Positions 24,381 to 36,028 are shown, counted from the first letter of the stretch. The stretch: 51,265 nt of DNA from Phytophthora quininea (GCA_011947345.1 JAAVTG010000196.1:1-51265); one strand, 5' to 3'. Translations and numbers: made by a program. Notes: a model not told the origin generated them from the letters alone.

Positions 24381-25438
24381 CTCGGCCAAAAGAATCAATC
24401 CGTCCTCCGTCAATATGTGTTTGATCGAATAGTTGGTAGAAGACAGCTTGCTGTCCACGTCTGCAATCTGGCGTCGAATATCTGCAAGCATGCTCAACAT
24501 TTGTGCTGCGAAATTCATTTTGTTCTGGCCCAACTCGTTAAACCTTCCGAGGGCGGCGAAATAGTTCTTGTTCACCTCTTTCCACATGGAGAAAAGTTTC
24601 TTCCCAGACTTGTCGCGCTTTGCTAGCAAGGGGTTGATACCGTAGAAGAAGTCGTCGTCGTCGTCAAACCCCATCTTATTCCTGTCATGATCTGGAGCAC
24701 AGTCCTCATTGAAGGCGCTTCATACGTCGACCCAAAACTGCGTTTGCTCTTGTGTCATGTTAGTATCTAACTCTTCCCGTGTTGCGAAGTCGCCTGGGGC
24801 AGCAAGAAATAAGTGAAAGCAGATTACTACAGCGATGACAAGTTACGTACTGCTCCTGCTGAATCGCACAGCAAATTCATTGCTGAATAGCAAGTTCAAC
24901 AGTCGGAACATGCAGTGCTGGTCGTATCGCCGCGTCCTGGACCTTGTATCGCTGTCTTTCCGCGAGCGCCGTTGTCCGTATACAGAGTCGTCGCTGCGTC
25001 ATGGCGCCGCAAGGCTTCGATCCGTCGACCTTTCCTCATACTTGAAGGAAGACACAATTTTCGCCGCGCACACTCTTTTCAAATATCTACGGCTAGCCAG
25101 TCCTTGTAGTTGTCAGGGAGCTTCGACGAGTCATCGGAAGCCGGCACCGGACTAACCAAGCTTTTCTCGGAACTGTCAGAGTCGCCGTCAAGCCTGATTC
25201 GCAAAATGCGGTCTCGATGGGGAGTTGAATCATCTCTTGTAGGTAAATTCGATGAGTGACGTTGTGGGCCTCTCGAAATGGGACTTGTGTCAAGACTTGA
25301 CGGCATATTCGTTGCACGACCTGGTGGCTCTAGCCTCCACGGCTCTAACTGCGAGTGCAACATCATCTGCTGGCCGGAACCCGTGCCGACGCTCCTGGTG
25401 GAAGGCACGTATACTGGTAGGCCGCTGTAGTGAGACAT
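24381..25438 (-). pseudogene. Unidentified broken gene with acidic and coiled-coil parts
   Basis: The minus strand shows a Ser/Pro-rich N-terminal segment (ATG at 25436-25438) ending DNYKDWLAVDI at an in-frame TGA. A further open stretch carries TQEQTQFWVDV, a second in-frame TGA, then MGFDDDDDFFYGINPLLAKR and a Lys/Asn/Gln-rich, coiled-coil-like tail (KMNFAAQMLSMLADIRRQI). The style matches oomycete transposon-linked SANT-type proteins, but I cannot name the family. The frame runs into LTR-like segment 1 at 24380, so the 3' end is cut off there. The boundaries between the pieces are uncertain. Confidence 0.4.
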
Positions 25439-26966
25439 CGTCTAACTGTAATATCCGTCCACTCCCTGCTCTGGTACTACTGAACGCTCACCAGTATTTT
25501 GGTGCATCGACGCAGGGCCATCGACGCAGGGCGCTCAGAGGGAGGATTGAGGTTCCTGGACTCCTGGCTGCAGGCATCTTCACCCTGCACCGCGACCACG
25601 GCAGTCTGGACGACGCCTCAACAACTGAAAGAAGACTGACCAGTGGGCACGTCCGTGAGCCCATGCGTTCATTTTTGGACGCACCGTTAGTCTCAACCGG
25701 TGCGGCCGCATGATCTCAGTTGAGAATGGGCCTAACAATACGCCAGGTGTAATGTTTCTCAAATAAATTCAATACATACTTGTAAAAAGAGTCGAAAATT
25801 CTCACAGATTTTAAATTATCTCAGCTGGAAGCTGAGAGCTATTGATAGATGGTACGTCGGAGATCTGTCACGCGTTTTTAGGGAGGATTTTTAGCATTGG
25901 TTCTCACTTTGACTTGCTGTCTGTATGGTTGCGGCTGGAATCAGCCGAGTTGAGCACCAAAATCGATATATACACTCCCAACGAAAGTGACTTGGAAAGG
26001 TAGCGCCGTTTATCAACCGTATTTTTGGACTGAATCTTTTGCACATCAGTGCTCGGTTGCGTTAGAAAACGCACTCTTGCTGGTACCACCCGTTAGAAAC
26101 GAACTGGTTCATCTGTCAACACTTGTTTCCAGTATGGTTGGTGTAGTCATCCTTTAGGAACATAGACATCACCCAGACCAATAACACGAGGATGGGCAGT
26201 ATAAAACACCGTGACCGCTGATTTAAACTGTTTGAAAGTCAGTAGGGGCCTGAACGCGTTATTCAGACAGGGCGCCAAGCCAGCATGATCGGCCGGGAGG
26301 GCGTGACGGCACTCTCTGATTCACCCAAGAAGTGTGGACGTGCAGGGTATGCCTAAACGTCTGCGTGATGTTCTGCAGCGGCGAAGTACTGGAAGCCCAT
26401 GAACGGGTAGTAGATGACCGTGAAGATGAGCCCGCCAAGAAGCAGTATGGCAGCTCCGCCACCATAGAGCCGACAAAGCACCAAAGCGCGTTATACGTCT
26501 GTGATGCTCGTTCGCGGTAGAACGAAGCGCATTCTTCACACGCAAGCGGCAGAACACTCTGGAACGAGATCTGTCCGGGGACGGCAACGTGACGTCTTCC
26601 TTGGCGAGGTTGGCGTCCAGCAAAGCGCGCTGCGGACTATTGTTGATCTTGTGACGGGTTACACGAAAGTCATAACCGTGCGTTGACTTTGGAGGTTACA
26701 AGAAACTCTTAACCGTGTATTGAGTTTCGACTCTGTAGCCATCTGGTTCTCCACCTCTCATTTACATATCGCTTAGGTTAATTATGCCACATAGTTTAGT
26801 TTATACATTTACACCAACGTCAGATAAACAATTCGATCCGGTTCTATTTTTGCAGTTAATTAGAGGCGGGTCGCAGTAAAAGAGAGAGGGACTTTCCAAT
26901 CAACATCGAGTAGTTCGTGTGCAGCCAAGCTCGCATGAAGATTTTCTCTTTTGATGCATCATCAAA
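25439..26966. other. Unassigned 1.5-kb region
   Basis: No gene is firmly supported. On the minus strand around 26480-26380 one frame encodes a hydrophobic stretch (AILLLGGLIFTVIYYPFMGF) that could be one membrane helix of a decayed membrane protein. It closes at a stop soon after. The remaining open frames are short and look like shadows. Confidence 0.35.
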
Positions 26967-27270
26967 TTGAAAGCCATCTCAAAGGTTTTTCTAGCTCTTT
27001 GTGTTGTAGCCATGAGATCCCTTGTCAGCACAGCGCATGTCGTTCATTTCGCTTGGGAAAGAGGAAGTGCTCAAGTGCGCCGCGGCTGTAGTGAGTGTGC
27101 CGGCTGTGATCGTCACAGACAAGAGAAACTGACCGGAGCCGAAGCAGAACATCCTAACAACACGGAGCAGCTAGTGGGCAGCGACAAGGGAGTGAGAAGC
27201 TTTCTCGGTCGGCTGGTTCAATAGGCAACTGCGTTGCACTCGCTACGCGTTTGAAGAAATATGCCGACGA

Positions 27271-28183
27271 GTGACGAGAAGATGGATGGAGGCGTTGCCT
27301 CCACTTGGTGCTAATGCAGAATTCTACATTGCAACACGCGTTGCAATTACTATCAGCTATCTAGCACATGGAGGAGCAATGTACGACGCTGGCGCAATCT
27401 TCCGCGCAGGGAAGACGATTGCGCTGACTGCGGTGCACCAAGTTGTTGCTTTACTCGAAACGTTTGTGGACGGAACCATTCGAATGCCGACAACGCAAGA
27501 TAAGTGGAGCAACGAATGCAGAGCTTTCGATCTCGTCGCGGGAATGCCAGGAGTTGTTGGTGCAGTTGCCGGCTGCCTGATTCGTATCAAGCCTTCGGAG
27601 ATTTTGATGGTTAGTATTTGCCGGCGCAGTTACCCTGCCTTCAACGTGATGGCTGTGGTAGACCATCAGTAACGCTTCATGGTCTCCTCCCTACGCAACG
27701 ATGCCTAGAACGACAAATCTGTTTTCAATCGATCGCTTTTTGCCCGGAACGTCCTGCCAAACATACCACCAGGGACTCACCTCGTTGGCGATGCGGGCTA
27801 GCAGCTCTTACCTATTGTGCTGACACCGTATCCTATTTTGCTTATAATGGAAGCCTCCAATCGTTGGTATATCCTCGTGCACAGCCGCGCTCGGATCGTG
27901 GCCGAGAAATCGTTTGGGCAAGTTTAGAATGTTCAAATCTGAAACGCCGACTGCAATGGCCTCTGTTACCAAGACGAGCTTAGTTCGGCGCAATTGGGTG
28001 ATTGATCTCGATGCAACAGCGCTACGCGAAGACATGGCCATCGGAGATTGGATGGAGATTGATCGAGTGCGGTGGGCCTCAGACGAAGAAACCCACGAGG
28101 TGCCAGCAAAAGCGAAGCGAGACAACATTAGGGACTGCTTGTGTGCTGCTCTTGCCCAACGTTTCTCTCGTGCGTTGCCGTAG
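27271..28183 (+). pseudogene. PIF/Harbinger DDE transposase relic 1
   Basis: The first part carries GMPGVVGAVAGCLIRIKPSE and SYPAFNVMAVVDH, corresponding to the Harbinger block G.P.V.GAIDG..I.I. The catalytic Asp is replaced by Ala (GAC to GCC type). Downstream, in other frames, are VLPNIPPGTHLVGDAG followed by a TAG stop, then HSRARIVAEKSFG with the expected catalytic Glu. The C-terminal part reads NWVIDLDATALREDMAIGDW to a stop at 28183. The order matches a DDE_Tnp_4-type transposase, so the gene is nearly full length but dead, with a stop, frameshifts and a lost catalytic residue. An upstream open frame (26967-27224) with a hydrophobic start may or may not belong to it. Confidence 0.7.
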
Positions 28184-29050
28184 ATCGGAGAAAACACAGG
28201 GTGACAGCGTTGACCTCACGCGGGCTGTCGATAGACGCTTGACGCATGTCAGTGTTTTCTCTTGGTTCGTGAGGAGAGCAGGCATTTTTTCTCAACGTCG
28301 AGCGCTCGTCTGGCGTATCAGTATCGCTAGGCTGATCTAATCTCTTGCTGAGCGATTCGGCCTTCATAGCAACAGCATCTGCTATATCAAGTTTGCGTTT
28401 ACGGGCAACACGCTGACCGGCCACTCCCTAGGTCACAACTTCGTCACTTCGTGCACTCGACGATGAACCCGTTTGGCAGAAGTCACGGTTCCCCATTTCC
28501 GAAAGCTCACCAAAGTACTGGATCAGAGAGGCCAATTGCTAGGGTAGACAATGGAATCATCGGTGGAATTCCCGGTTTGTGTTTCTTTTGCTTTGATATT
28601 GTTGGAGTTGGTTTGGAGAGACTGCAACTTGTTCTCCAACCGGTAAACCTTTGCGTTTATGTGGTTGTCGGCGTTAAAGCTGGCGAGGACGCGGTGCCAA
28701 CCTTCCATGAGCTGTGTCTTGCTTTTGAGCCTTTAAACCAGTTATTAAGTCTCCGCATGCGCAGGTACAGCAGGGACTTAACCAGCTCATCGTTTCAATC
28801 CATTCCCCGCCTTGTACGTCTTGACCGGCTAACGCAGCCTCTGCAGCAATTGATGGTGGCTGGTGCGCCGGGAGGCCGGTGGGCATCGGGACACCAAGCG
28901 CAGAGCTGTATTGTGCGTTCTACTCTAAATTGGATTGGGCGATTTGTTAATCGCCCCAGCCAATTTGCCCAGGCAACCACTCACCCATCATCTATCGTTG
29001 TAATCACACAGGTTTGGCTTCAAGCTTGAAGATCACAAGCGCAGGAAGCA
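28184..29050. other. Relic-bearing spacer, no assignable gene
   Basis: A minus-strand frame near 28708-28523 reads like a coiled-coil protein fragment (SFNADNHINAKVYRLENKLQ) but is closed upstream by a stop. The plus-strand open frame across 28451-29029 is probably its shadow. Nothing else is recognisable. Confidence 0.35.
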
Positions 29051-30378
29051 GTGGTGCAGCTGACAAAGCAAGCCGAAGAAGCTCTTCTCGATCTTGAGTC
29101 CGCTCGCTACCCTACCAGAGATACGCCCTGGATCACTGCGCACAGTGCTAGATGGTTCTTCGCTCAGCGGTGGTTGCTTGCGACGATCACCGCGACATTC
29201 CCCACATCAGCTTCGACTCCTGAGGCAAAGGATCCAGCACCTCCCGTGGCGCCTACACGGACATCGCCGCAGCCACCGCCTACGCCGCCGGAGCCACCTC
29301 TTCCCCCACTTTCACCAGCACGACCAATCGCTCCGCAGCCACCGCAGCAATTCGCTTCACCGACATCGCTACCTCGGCAAGCCGAAGCGCACCACCAAGC
29401 CCAAGATGAGCCCCAACTAGCTCTGCCCCAGATACAGCAGCGCCCGCCCGCCCGTCAATTCCAGCTAGTCGTCCGCCCCATCATCAAGAGTACTACAGGG
29501 CAGCGCGACTCATCAGGAAACACGCTGGATGATCTCATCGCCAACGGCAACTCGTTCCAGGTGATCGTGCACCGACTGTGGGAACAGTTCAGCCATCACG
29601 TGAAAGGACGAGCTGCAAAGGAAGATGGGGTGTGGGTCTGCAAAGATCCTAACCAAGCGGAGTGCCATAAAATGATACAGTTCAAGATCAACAACCACCT
29701 CGTCGATAACACCAGGTCCGAGCACTCCTGGAATCAGCGACTTGTTGGTTCACGTGGAAAGACAGTCAACATGTTGATTTTCGAGTATGGTATGGTCATT
29801 TCCAAAGTAAAAGATTTGGATGACTTTCTTGCAGCCGCGATCCGCCCCCAAACTGACCGAGCGGGAGCTACAGCAGAAGTCCCTCTTTGCCAAATTGCGA
29901 AGCAATTGAAAGAACACTGGAGTGGAAGTTTTCAGGGAACAGGCATGGTCTGGAGAATGTGGGCAAACCCCATCATTCGCAATCTTAATCGCATCACTTG
30001 GCAGACACAAATTGCTGACCCGCCAGCAATTCATCTGGTTCATTTGCTGCAAGCTCCAAATTCCGAGTTGTCCAGGGAGTAACACGGCTCGCCAAATCAG
30101 CGAAAATGGCATTAGACAGCGTAAATGGAAGTATTGCGGACTACGATGAGCTTCAAGGAGATTGGATTGCGTTCGGACTACGCCTGACCGCACACAAGAA
30201 AAACTTGCTCTCGAAAAAAAATGTTATTGAGGGTTTCCTCGCTGACATTGATCTTTTGGTTGTCACTGATGTCAACGACCCGTTTTCCACAATGGAAAAC
30301 CTGGAAGACACTGAGCACCAAGAGCAGCTAGTTCTCCGAAGCACTACAGCCATGATCATCGTCTACATTAAAGCCTAG
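29051..30378 (+). pseudogene. Unidentified proline-rich protein, start unclear, one frameshift
   Basis: A long plus frame encodes a Gln/Ala-rich start, a strongly proline-rich segment (roughly residues 60-115, for example PQPPPTPPEPPLPPLSPARP) and a well-formed globular-looking part (GNTLDDLIANGNSFQVIVHR and GSRGKTVNMLIFEYGMVISK). It closes at 30082, but one extra A near 30057-30061 would continue it into FRVVQGVTRLAKSAKMALD and on to about 30378, overlapping the 3' end of the next minus-strand relic. No ATG opens the frame; it is preceded by an in-frame TGA, and the first listed codon is GTG. I do not recognise the family. It may be a host-type hypothetical protein or an accessory transposon ORF. 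Confidence 0.4.
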
Positions 30379-31411
30379 CTCGTCATCTCCATTGTCTGCA
30401 TCTCCACCACCACCCCAGGATACTAGCATTTGACGCTTCTCTGTTGACAATGGGCCATTGGGATCAAAGTACCCTAGAACCTTCCAGCCACAATGAACGA
30501 ATACTTTTGCCATATCGTAATCCACAAACCGGTTCAATGTCTGCGCAGCGAGCGGCAACAAATCACGACCGCTTGATTCGTCGTAGTGCAGCTGGACAAA
30601 CCGCTTCACGTACCCAAACACGTATTCAATTGGATTGGAGAATGGGCAGTACGCTGGTAGGAAAATTGGCGCGATGCCGATACTTCGGGAAAAAGTGGAT
30701 AATATCTGGATGTCTGTGAATTGAAGCTCCATCAAGAATCCAACAGAGTTTGGCCCGGGATATTGTCGAATGCCTGCCCGTTCAGAGTACGCGAAGTCTT
30801 GACAGCATTCCAGAAACTTGACTCGGTCAAAAGCGTCTTCAGTGTCAAAACAATCTATTAATCCACCCACGCCGATAAACGCGAGCACGGAAACCTTGGT
30901 TTTCGCCAAAATTTGCCCCGAATCGCAAGCTTCTGCCCCACAATCGAGTATCCACGCTTTTTATTATCCCTCTGTTGTCAAAGGACACTTCATCAAGAAA
31001 TACGAGGTTGTGGTGGCTCCAGTCGATGCCGCTGAGCTCTTCTACAAATCGAAACACATTCTGTTATTTAATGTGCATTGCGCGTCGTTCCAACACTTTC
31101 CAGGTGAGACCGCAATCGTGAATGATACGCCACACAGAAGACTTCGAGATATACATATTGAGGTCGCTCTTGAATGCTTCCTGGGCTTCGTCTAGGTGCG
31201 CAAGCGGGTGCAATGAGTAAAATTCGCACAGCCATGGACGATGATCCTTTGGAAACTTTCGCTCTGCATTTGTCTGCGCGCGCTCAAATGTTCCTGTCGA
31301 TTCGTAAACCCTGATCCAGTTGCCAATTGTAGTCTCGCTCTTGGTGAAAACATATGCCAGCTCCTTCCGGGACAATCCATGCTCGTAAAATCCATACAAA
31401 CAATGCATCAC
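30328..31411 (-). pseudogene. Tc1/mariner (IS630-type) DD34E transposase relic
   Basis: The N-terminal part has a helix-turn-helix (HGLSRKELAYVFTKSETTIG, NWIRVYESTG). It is followed by NLVFLDEVSFDNRG (first catalytic Asp), then in a neighbouring frame WILDGASIH-like sequence (second Asp), and FLPAYCPFSNPIEYVFGYVK with the catalytic Glu. Counting across the frame changes, 34 residues separate the second Asp from the Glu, the Tc1 DD34E spacing. At least four single-base breaks (near an A5 run, a T4 run, and two that compensate each other around the second Asp) inactivate it. I could not find terminal inverted repeats or TA duplications around it. Confidence 0.75.
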
Positions 31412-32122
31412 CGTGTTGAGGTGTGCGTGCTACTGCGTGACCACTGCTTGCATAATCGATATGGCAACACATAATCGATGATACGGTGGCTTCTAGCCAA
31501 GAAAGCGGTCAGTTGAGCCACGGTTGCAGCCGAGCAGGAACTGGCCGTTGAGGCAGCGCAAGCTGGTCTCCTCCAGTGCGATGATGCTGGAACGCTGCAG
31601 GTAGGTGCAGCAGACAGTAATGCAGTCGCCCAAGCTCGTGATCAGGTTGCTTTAGACAGGAGACTCTGCCTCAACAAACAGCAATTATGTTAATCACCAC
31701 ACAACAGAGCCAGAGCGAACCACCAAAGCACTAACCCGAGCAACTTGCAATCAAGGCGTTGTTGCAGGAGATCTCGGCGCGCACTTTCCTGCTGTCCCGG
31801 GTGGGCGACGCGTCCACATTGTCCTTTGGACAGACGACGATCCGTGGAGCTCTCGGCCGCGGCTATCGACCTGCAGGGCGTGTCCTAAGGGCAGAAATGC
31901 GCTCGAGTTTGCAGCGTTTTGACCATTTGGCATGCATCTGTGGGTTGTATGGTCGATTTTGCAATCGGCCACAAAATCCAAATCTGGCCGGAATTGACAA
32001 TACTGCGCGGGCGATGCATGAGGCCCAGCTGGCTCGAACTGCGCTGCTCTCTGAGTGGCGACGAGTTGCTATGAGTGCAGCAGGGCTTGGTATCTAGAGG
32101 CGTGAGTCTGCGTAGCACCTCC
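31412..32122. other. Unassigned region
   Basis: Open frames occur on both strands (for example 31759-32097 plus and 31751-31981 minus), but neither carries a motif I recognise and they overlap as mutual shadows. No repeat or transposon end was noticed. Confidence 0.4.
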
Positions 32123-33184
32123 CTATACCGACCGCAACGGAGTGTTCTCCACACTTGGGTGCTGCTGTTGCAATGCCATCCGGTTCAACTCGGCGTTTGC
32201 CTCAAACAGCGCCAAGAATTGGAAGAGGTGATAGAAGGCTGCTAGCTGCTGTTGTTGTTGTTCCAGCGTCGAGGCCTTGGGTGCGTCTTCACCTTGGTTC
32301 AGCCTTGACGGCGCGATCTGCTCGGATCTTCGTCTGGCGGCTCTGCGGGCATCTTGCGAAATGGCGGTGTCTTGCAGCGATATTTGTGCCAGATCTCCCC
32401 TGACCTCCCCTCCTCTGACCGGACACCTCGTTTCTTTTTTACGTTTTCAGGGTCGACTTCTCCCGGTAAAGAGGATCCCTAAAGTGCTGTGGTGAAGCGG
32501 GATTTATCAAAATCCGCTTCCACTGCGCCCAGACACCGACTAACGGAGGGGTACTCCGATATCCGTGAGGATGCTGAAGAGTGCTCACCTTGTGTACCCG
32601 TCGGCGGGCTGGATCTGCTCTTCAGGTGCTTCGAGGATGCTTGATCTGTCAAGATCGAACGTCTTGGCGGGACGTGGGAGGTCAGGAGCAGCGCGGGAAT
32701 CTTCACTCTTCGTCCTTGAATATTTGCCAGACCAGTAATCGCTTGGATCTACTTGGATCTGGGGCCTGGATCTTGGATCCAGGTGGGGGTTGCCTTGAGG
32801 GTGTGTGTTCTTCCTTTTCCGTACTTGAGCGCTTCCAATAGCGTGATCTTGGGGGGTTGAGGGTCGATCGGTCGTCCTGGCCAAGTAGTAACTCCAGTAG
32901 ACCCTGCAGTTGCACTTGGTAAGCAAATAATGAGTGGATCCATTGGAGATCCCATCCCAAAACCTATCATCTGCACCATTTCTATACCTGCCGCTGGATG
33001 TTGTCGCTTGATCAGTCCTCTGGTGTGCCAGATCCACGCCTGGAACGGCCTTGGTTGCAGGTCTGGGCTGCCCACGTCTGGATCCATTGCTTCCGCGATG
33101 TACCCATGTCTGATCTGGGGATCTGAGTCTGGATCCGCCTTGCTGGGCTCCCATATCGACCGCATTTCCGGAAAACCGCTTCAC
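32123..33184 (-). pseudogene. Unidentified broken gene with Gln-rich C-terminus
   Basis: One minus frame from 33184 encodes an Arg/Gly/Pro-rich, low-complexity stretch. A second, starting inside about 32425, runs open without an ATG through ISLQDTAISQDARRAARRRS, then LEQQQQQLAAFYHLFQFLAL and FEANAELNRMALQQQHPSV, to a TAG at 32123-32125. The second part looks like genuine protein, a helical, Gln-rich C-terminus. The GGATC/TGGATCC-rich DNA of 32740-33130 makes the first part doubtful. It could be a retroelement gag-like relic; I cannot name it. Confidence 0.3.
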
Positions 33185-33758
33185 CGCAGTGCTGCGACCC
33201 GCCTCTTAGTGTTGTCCTTGTTTTCAGGGACACTGACTCCGCGAATCCTACTTACGGGACTGTACTTGGCTCTTGTATAGAACCGCCTAACGACACTGAC
33301 TCGGGGAGTCCTGCACCTTTCTCTGTGCACGTGCACCGCTACGCATCCATCCCCACTGCAAAGATAGTAAACGCAACAATATCAGACGCTTTTGCCCAAT
33401 CACATTTCATATCAAACTGAGAGCTCCGTTGGAGAAGGCAACAGCAATTTGTCGCTGCAGCCAGCAATACTTTAGTTGGGGCCCAGCACGTCTCTCTGCC
33501 CAAGTTCCCGAGCTGCTCGAGGCTAGGGCAGGGCTGTACCTAATTCTTGCTACTCCTGTCACACACCAGTAGTCAAACGTGCGGTGCACGTTGCCGCAGT
33601 ACGTCGCAGATAGAAGACCTGCTCGTGTGTGTACCTTCTGACGAAGTCGTCGAGTCGCCTGTACCAACCTGAATCTTATCTGGCGCTGTATTCGTATAGC
33701 TCGCTCCGCCCCTCGGGGTTGCCGTACACGTGGCGGGCCTTCTGGAAAGACTCTGTGC
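33185..33758. other. Unassigned region
   Basis: Minus-strand open frames at 33407-33767 overlap in two frames without motifs. Around 33225-33315 the phrase ACTGACTC followed by GCGAATCCT or GGGGAGTCCT occurs twice, suggesting an old short duplication. No gene is supported. Confidence 0.35.
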
Positions 33759-34260
33759 ATGCCGCAAAAGTCAAATAGAGCGAGACTTCTCCAAGCCTAC
33801 GTAGAACTGGTCGAGTATCGTTTGGCAGTTTTGCGTGAACGACTAGTTCACGACCTGAATAATCCCCGGAAGAAGTCGCTGATTTTGCCGTGTTGGCTCT
33901 TTTTTTTCAGCTTCTCCAGGCGCGCTACGTCACTCTCACTCCTCGTGTGCAAGCAGTTAGAAAGCAGCGTTTTGGCTACTACACAAACGAATGCAACGAC
34001 TGTGAGTTCCAGAGATATTTTCGCATGGAGTGCTACTCATTGGCAAGGCTGGTCACGCTCGTTAGTGACAACGCAATTTTTGCTGGGGAGACAGTTCCAA
34101 GGCGATGGATGGCTCCACCGGCTGCGCAACTTGTAGTGTTCCTGAAGTACATTGGTACACTGGGATCGGGTGCATGTATTGATCAGCTTGGTGTAACGTT
34201 TGACGTGAGCAGTGGTGCATGTTTCGACTACATTGAACGAGCATTCCACGCCGTAGCGGA
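33759..34260 (+). pseudogene. PIF/Harbinger transposase relic 2, N-terminal part, cut by LTR
   Basis: After a start at 33759 (MPQKSNRARLLQAYVELVEY) the frame shifts and continues as FRMECYSLARLVTLVSDN, PPAAQLVVFLKYIGTLGSG and FDVSSGACFDYIERAFHAV. These match the N-terminal part of Harbinger transposases (F.RMSR..F..L, Q.AV.L..LG..G.G, V..G.V..Y...V..A). It ends exactly where LTR-like segment 2 begins at 34261, so the DDE domain is missing. The missing part is not found on the far side of the LTR. Confidence 0.6.
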
Positions 34261-35118
34261 TGTGGTGTAGCGATTCTTGGCTTTGGTCCCCATACTGACA
34301 CTAAGCCAAGCCAGCGCCTAGTTTAAGGCTAGACGAGGATTGAGAGGCCTACTCTAGGCAGTGCCTAGCCCAGGTTGAAACCAGGCGGTACTAGGCTAGG
34401 CGGACCTATTCTAGGCCTGCGAAGTTTCGCAACTCCCGTGGACGGCGACGGTTCGAATCTTCGCAGAGGGTCGCCGAGATCCAAAACGAACCTTCGTTCA
34501 CTGTATATTTGTATAGGACATACTGAAAGACATAGGAAACGATAAGGCCGGAGGGCCACACCAAACAGAACAGTATTTTCCGCAGACTACTCAAGCCGCA
34601 CAAGCTCCTGGACATCCAGAGGTAAGACTTGTGTGTGCGTGTCTGGATTATGCTAGTTCGGCGAACGCGGTGAGCAGTGTGTGCGAGCGTTCGTTGGCAA
34701 GGGCAAGAAGCGAGTGTTGCCCGAAAGGGATTGATTCGCGGCGCGTGCTAAGCCGCTATATTACCAAGGAGAGCCTATTCGCCTCCGCCCAACCCCTATT
34801 AGTCGTGGCTCTGCTGCTGCGGCTCCGGAAGCGCTTTCCCCAGGCGTGACTTTCTCTCTTTAGAGGAACCCCGGAGTTTGAGTGAGTGTATTGTGTGTTA
34901 AGCGTCCTATCCAAAGCTCGGGGCTAGTGGCGCTGTTTGGTTAGCCGAAACATCGCAGGAGGGTTTGTTTGACTGGCTCTGGGTGAGTCGAGTTGGGCGT
35001 CCTTCAGGCGAAGCCTCAACTCTCGTCGAACCTTCGCAAGAGGGCGAGACGTGTTGTTGTGGGCAGGGGGCCACTATATTAAGGCTACGTTGCCAAGTGG
35101 AGTAATTCCTACACCACA
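34261..35118 (+). mobile_element. Solo LTR-like segment 2
   Basis: It begins TGTGGTGTAG and ends CTACACCACA, a perfect 10-bp inverted pair with TG..CA ends, 858 bp long. It is related to, but clearly diverged from, the segment at 23562-24380. The left part (34310-34420) has a dense cluster of CTAGGC and GCCTAG words. The flanking 5-mers GCGGA and CTAGT do not match, and a different relic gene is truncated on each side, so it may mark recombination between two LTR insertions rather than one simple insertion. No internal retroelement genes are present. Confidence 0.6.
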
Positions 35119-35728
35119 CTAGTGCTCGCTCTATCACTCATGATGTCTTTCAGCAAGTCGTAGTGAGGACAGCAAAATTCAATAGCAATAGAAGGGAAGC
35201 TTCGATCGTGATGCCAGCTCCGGTGTTAGCAAGAAAGTCAGATGCCGTACGGAAGCTTTGCTCAAGGGGGCCAATTTTTGTTACGATGTCTTTGGACTTT
35301 CTCGGGTGCGTGATCCCGTTGGCACGAATACACTCGGCAATAGACTTTGCTGAAGACGTTTTGGTATCTCCGTTTTGCTTGTCCCCACCGCGCCATTTAT
35401 TGTAGTTGCCTTTTTCTGTGAGCCAGTCTACGAGCACGCTGAACGAGCTTACAGGGCCGTTAGGGCCGTCTGTGCGCCGAGTATTTTTTGGCTTCTTGGG
35501 CGTCGATGTCTGGCTACGAGCTATTTGCTTCGCAAGAGCTGTAGACAAAGGTGGTGACTCTGCTGGTTTCAAAGAGACAGCAACACCTTGAGTATCGTCT
35601 TGGTCACTGTCCACAGCTGCATGCTTGCTCGTCTGGAGAAGGAGGAAAGTCTGTGAATGAGAGGTTCTCGCTGCTGCTTTTCTAAACTGACTCAATATCG
35701 AGGCAAGACAGAAAGTGGCTGGCAGCAA
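35119..35728 (-). pseudogene. SANT/Myb-like transposon-linked protein fragment
   Basis: The minus frame carries SVLVDWLTEKGNYNKWRGGD and KSIAECIRANGITHPRKSKD, then FRTASDFLANTGAGI, the pattern of an oomycete SANT/Myb-like domain found in DNA-transposon accessory proteins. After a one-base break it continues as FCCPHYDLLKDIMSDRAST and runs straight into the LTR boundary at 35118, where it is truncated. A short Ser/Pro-rich leader precedes the domain. No catalytic domain is visible. Confidence 0.55.
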
Positions 35729-35901
35729 GAGAGCCGCTGGAGTTTAGCCAATCAGCGATCAGATCCAAATCTCGCTACTTGCTGCTGCCAGAACTGAGGA
35801 CCACTATTATAAAGTTGAATATATCGGAATGTATTATCATCTTCATGGTGATTAACAACAAAGCGTTTTGAACCATTTACCATCGTAAGCACACATACAA
35901 T
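35729..35901. other. Spacer left of Harbinger element
   Basis: AT-rich DNA without a gene. Its last three bases, AAT at 35899-35901, are repeated immediately after the other end of the element at 45884-45886. Confidence 0.5.
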
Positions 35902-36028
35902 AGGGGTTTCAAAATTGAAAGTTGTCGTTTTGAAATATGTTCCGATTTGGTGGAGTACCACTCTCTTCAAAAATGCCATGGAACCTTATCCAAATCGGAC
36001 AGATCCGGCTCCGAAGCGATCCGAGAGT

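Noticed and set aside
28451..29029. 193-codon plus-strand ORF
   Set aside because: It is composed of unlikely residues and overlaps a more protein-like minus-strand fragment. It is best read as a shadow.
32740..33130. GGATC/TGGATCC-rich stretch as a structured repeat
   Set aside because: The word is enriched, but I could not define a consistent unit or period.
23562..35118. One complete LTR retrotransposon bounded by the two LTR-like segments
   Set aside because: The LTRs are too diverged from each other, and the interior holds unrelated DNA-transposon relics on both strands and no gag-pol.
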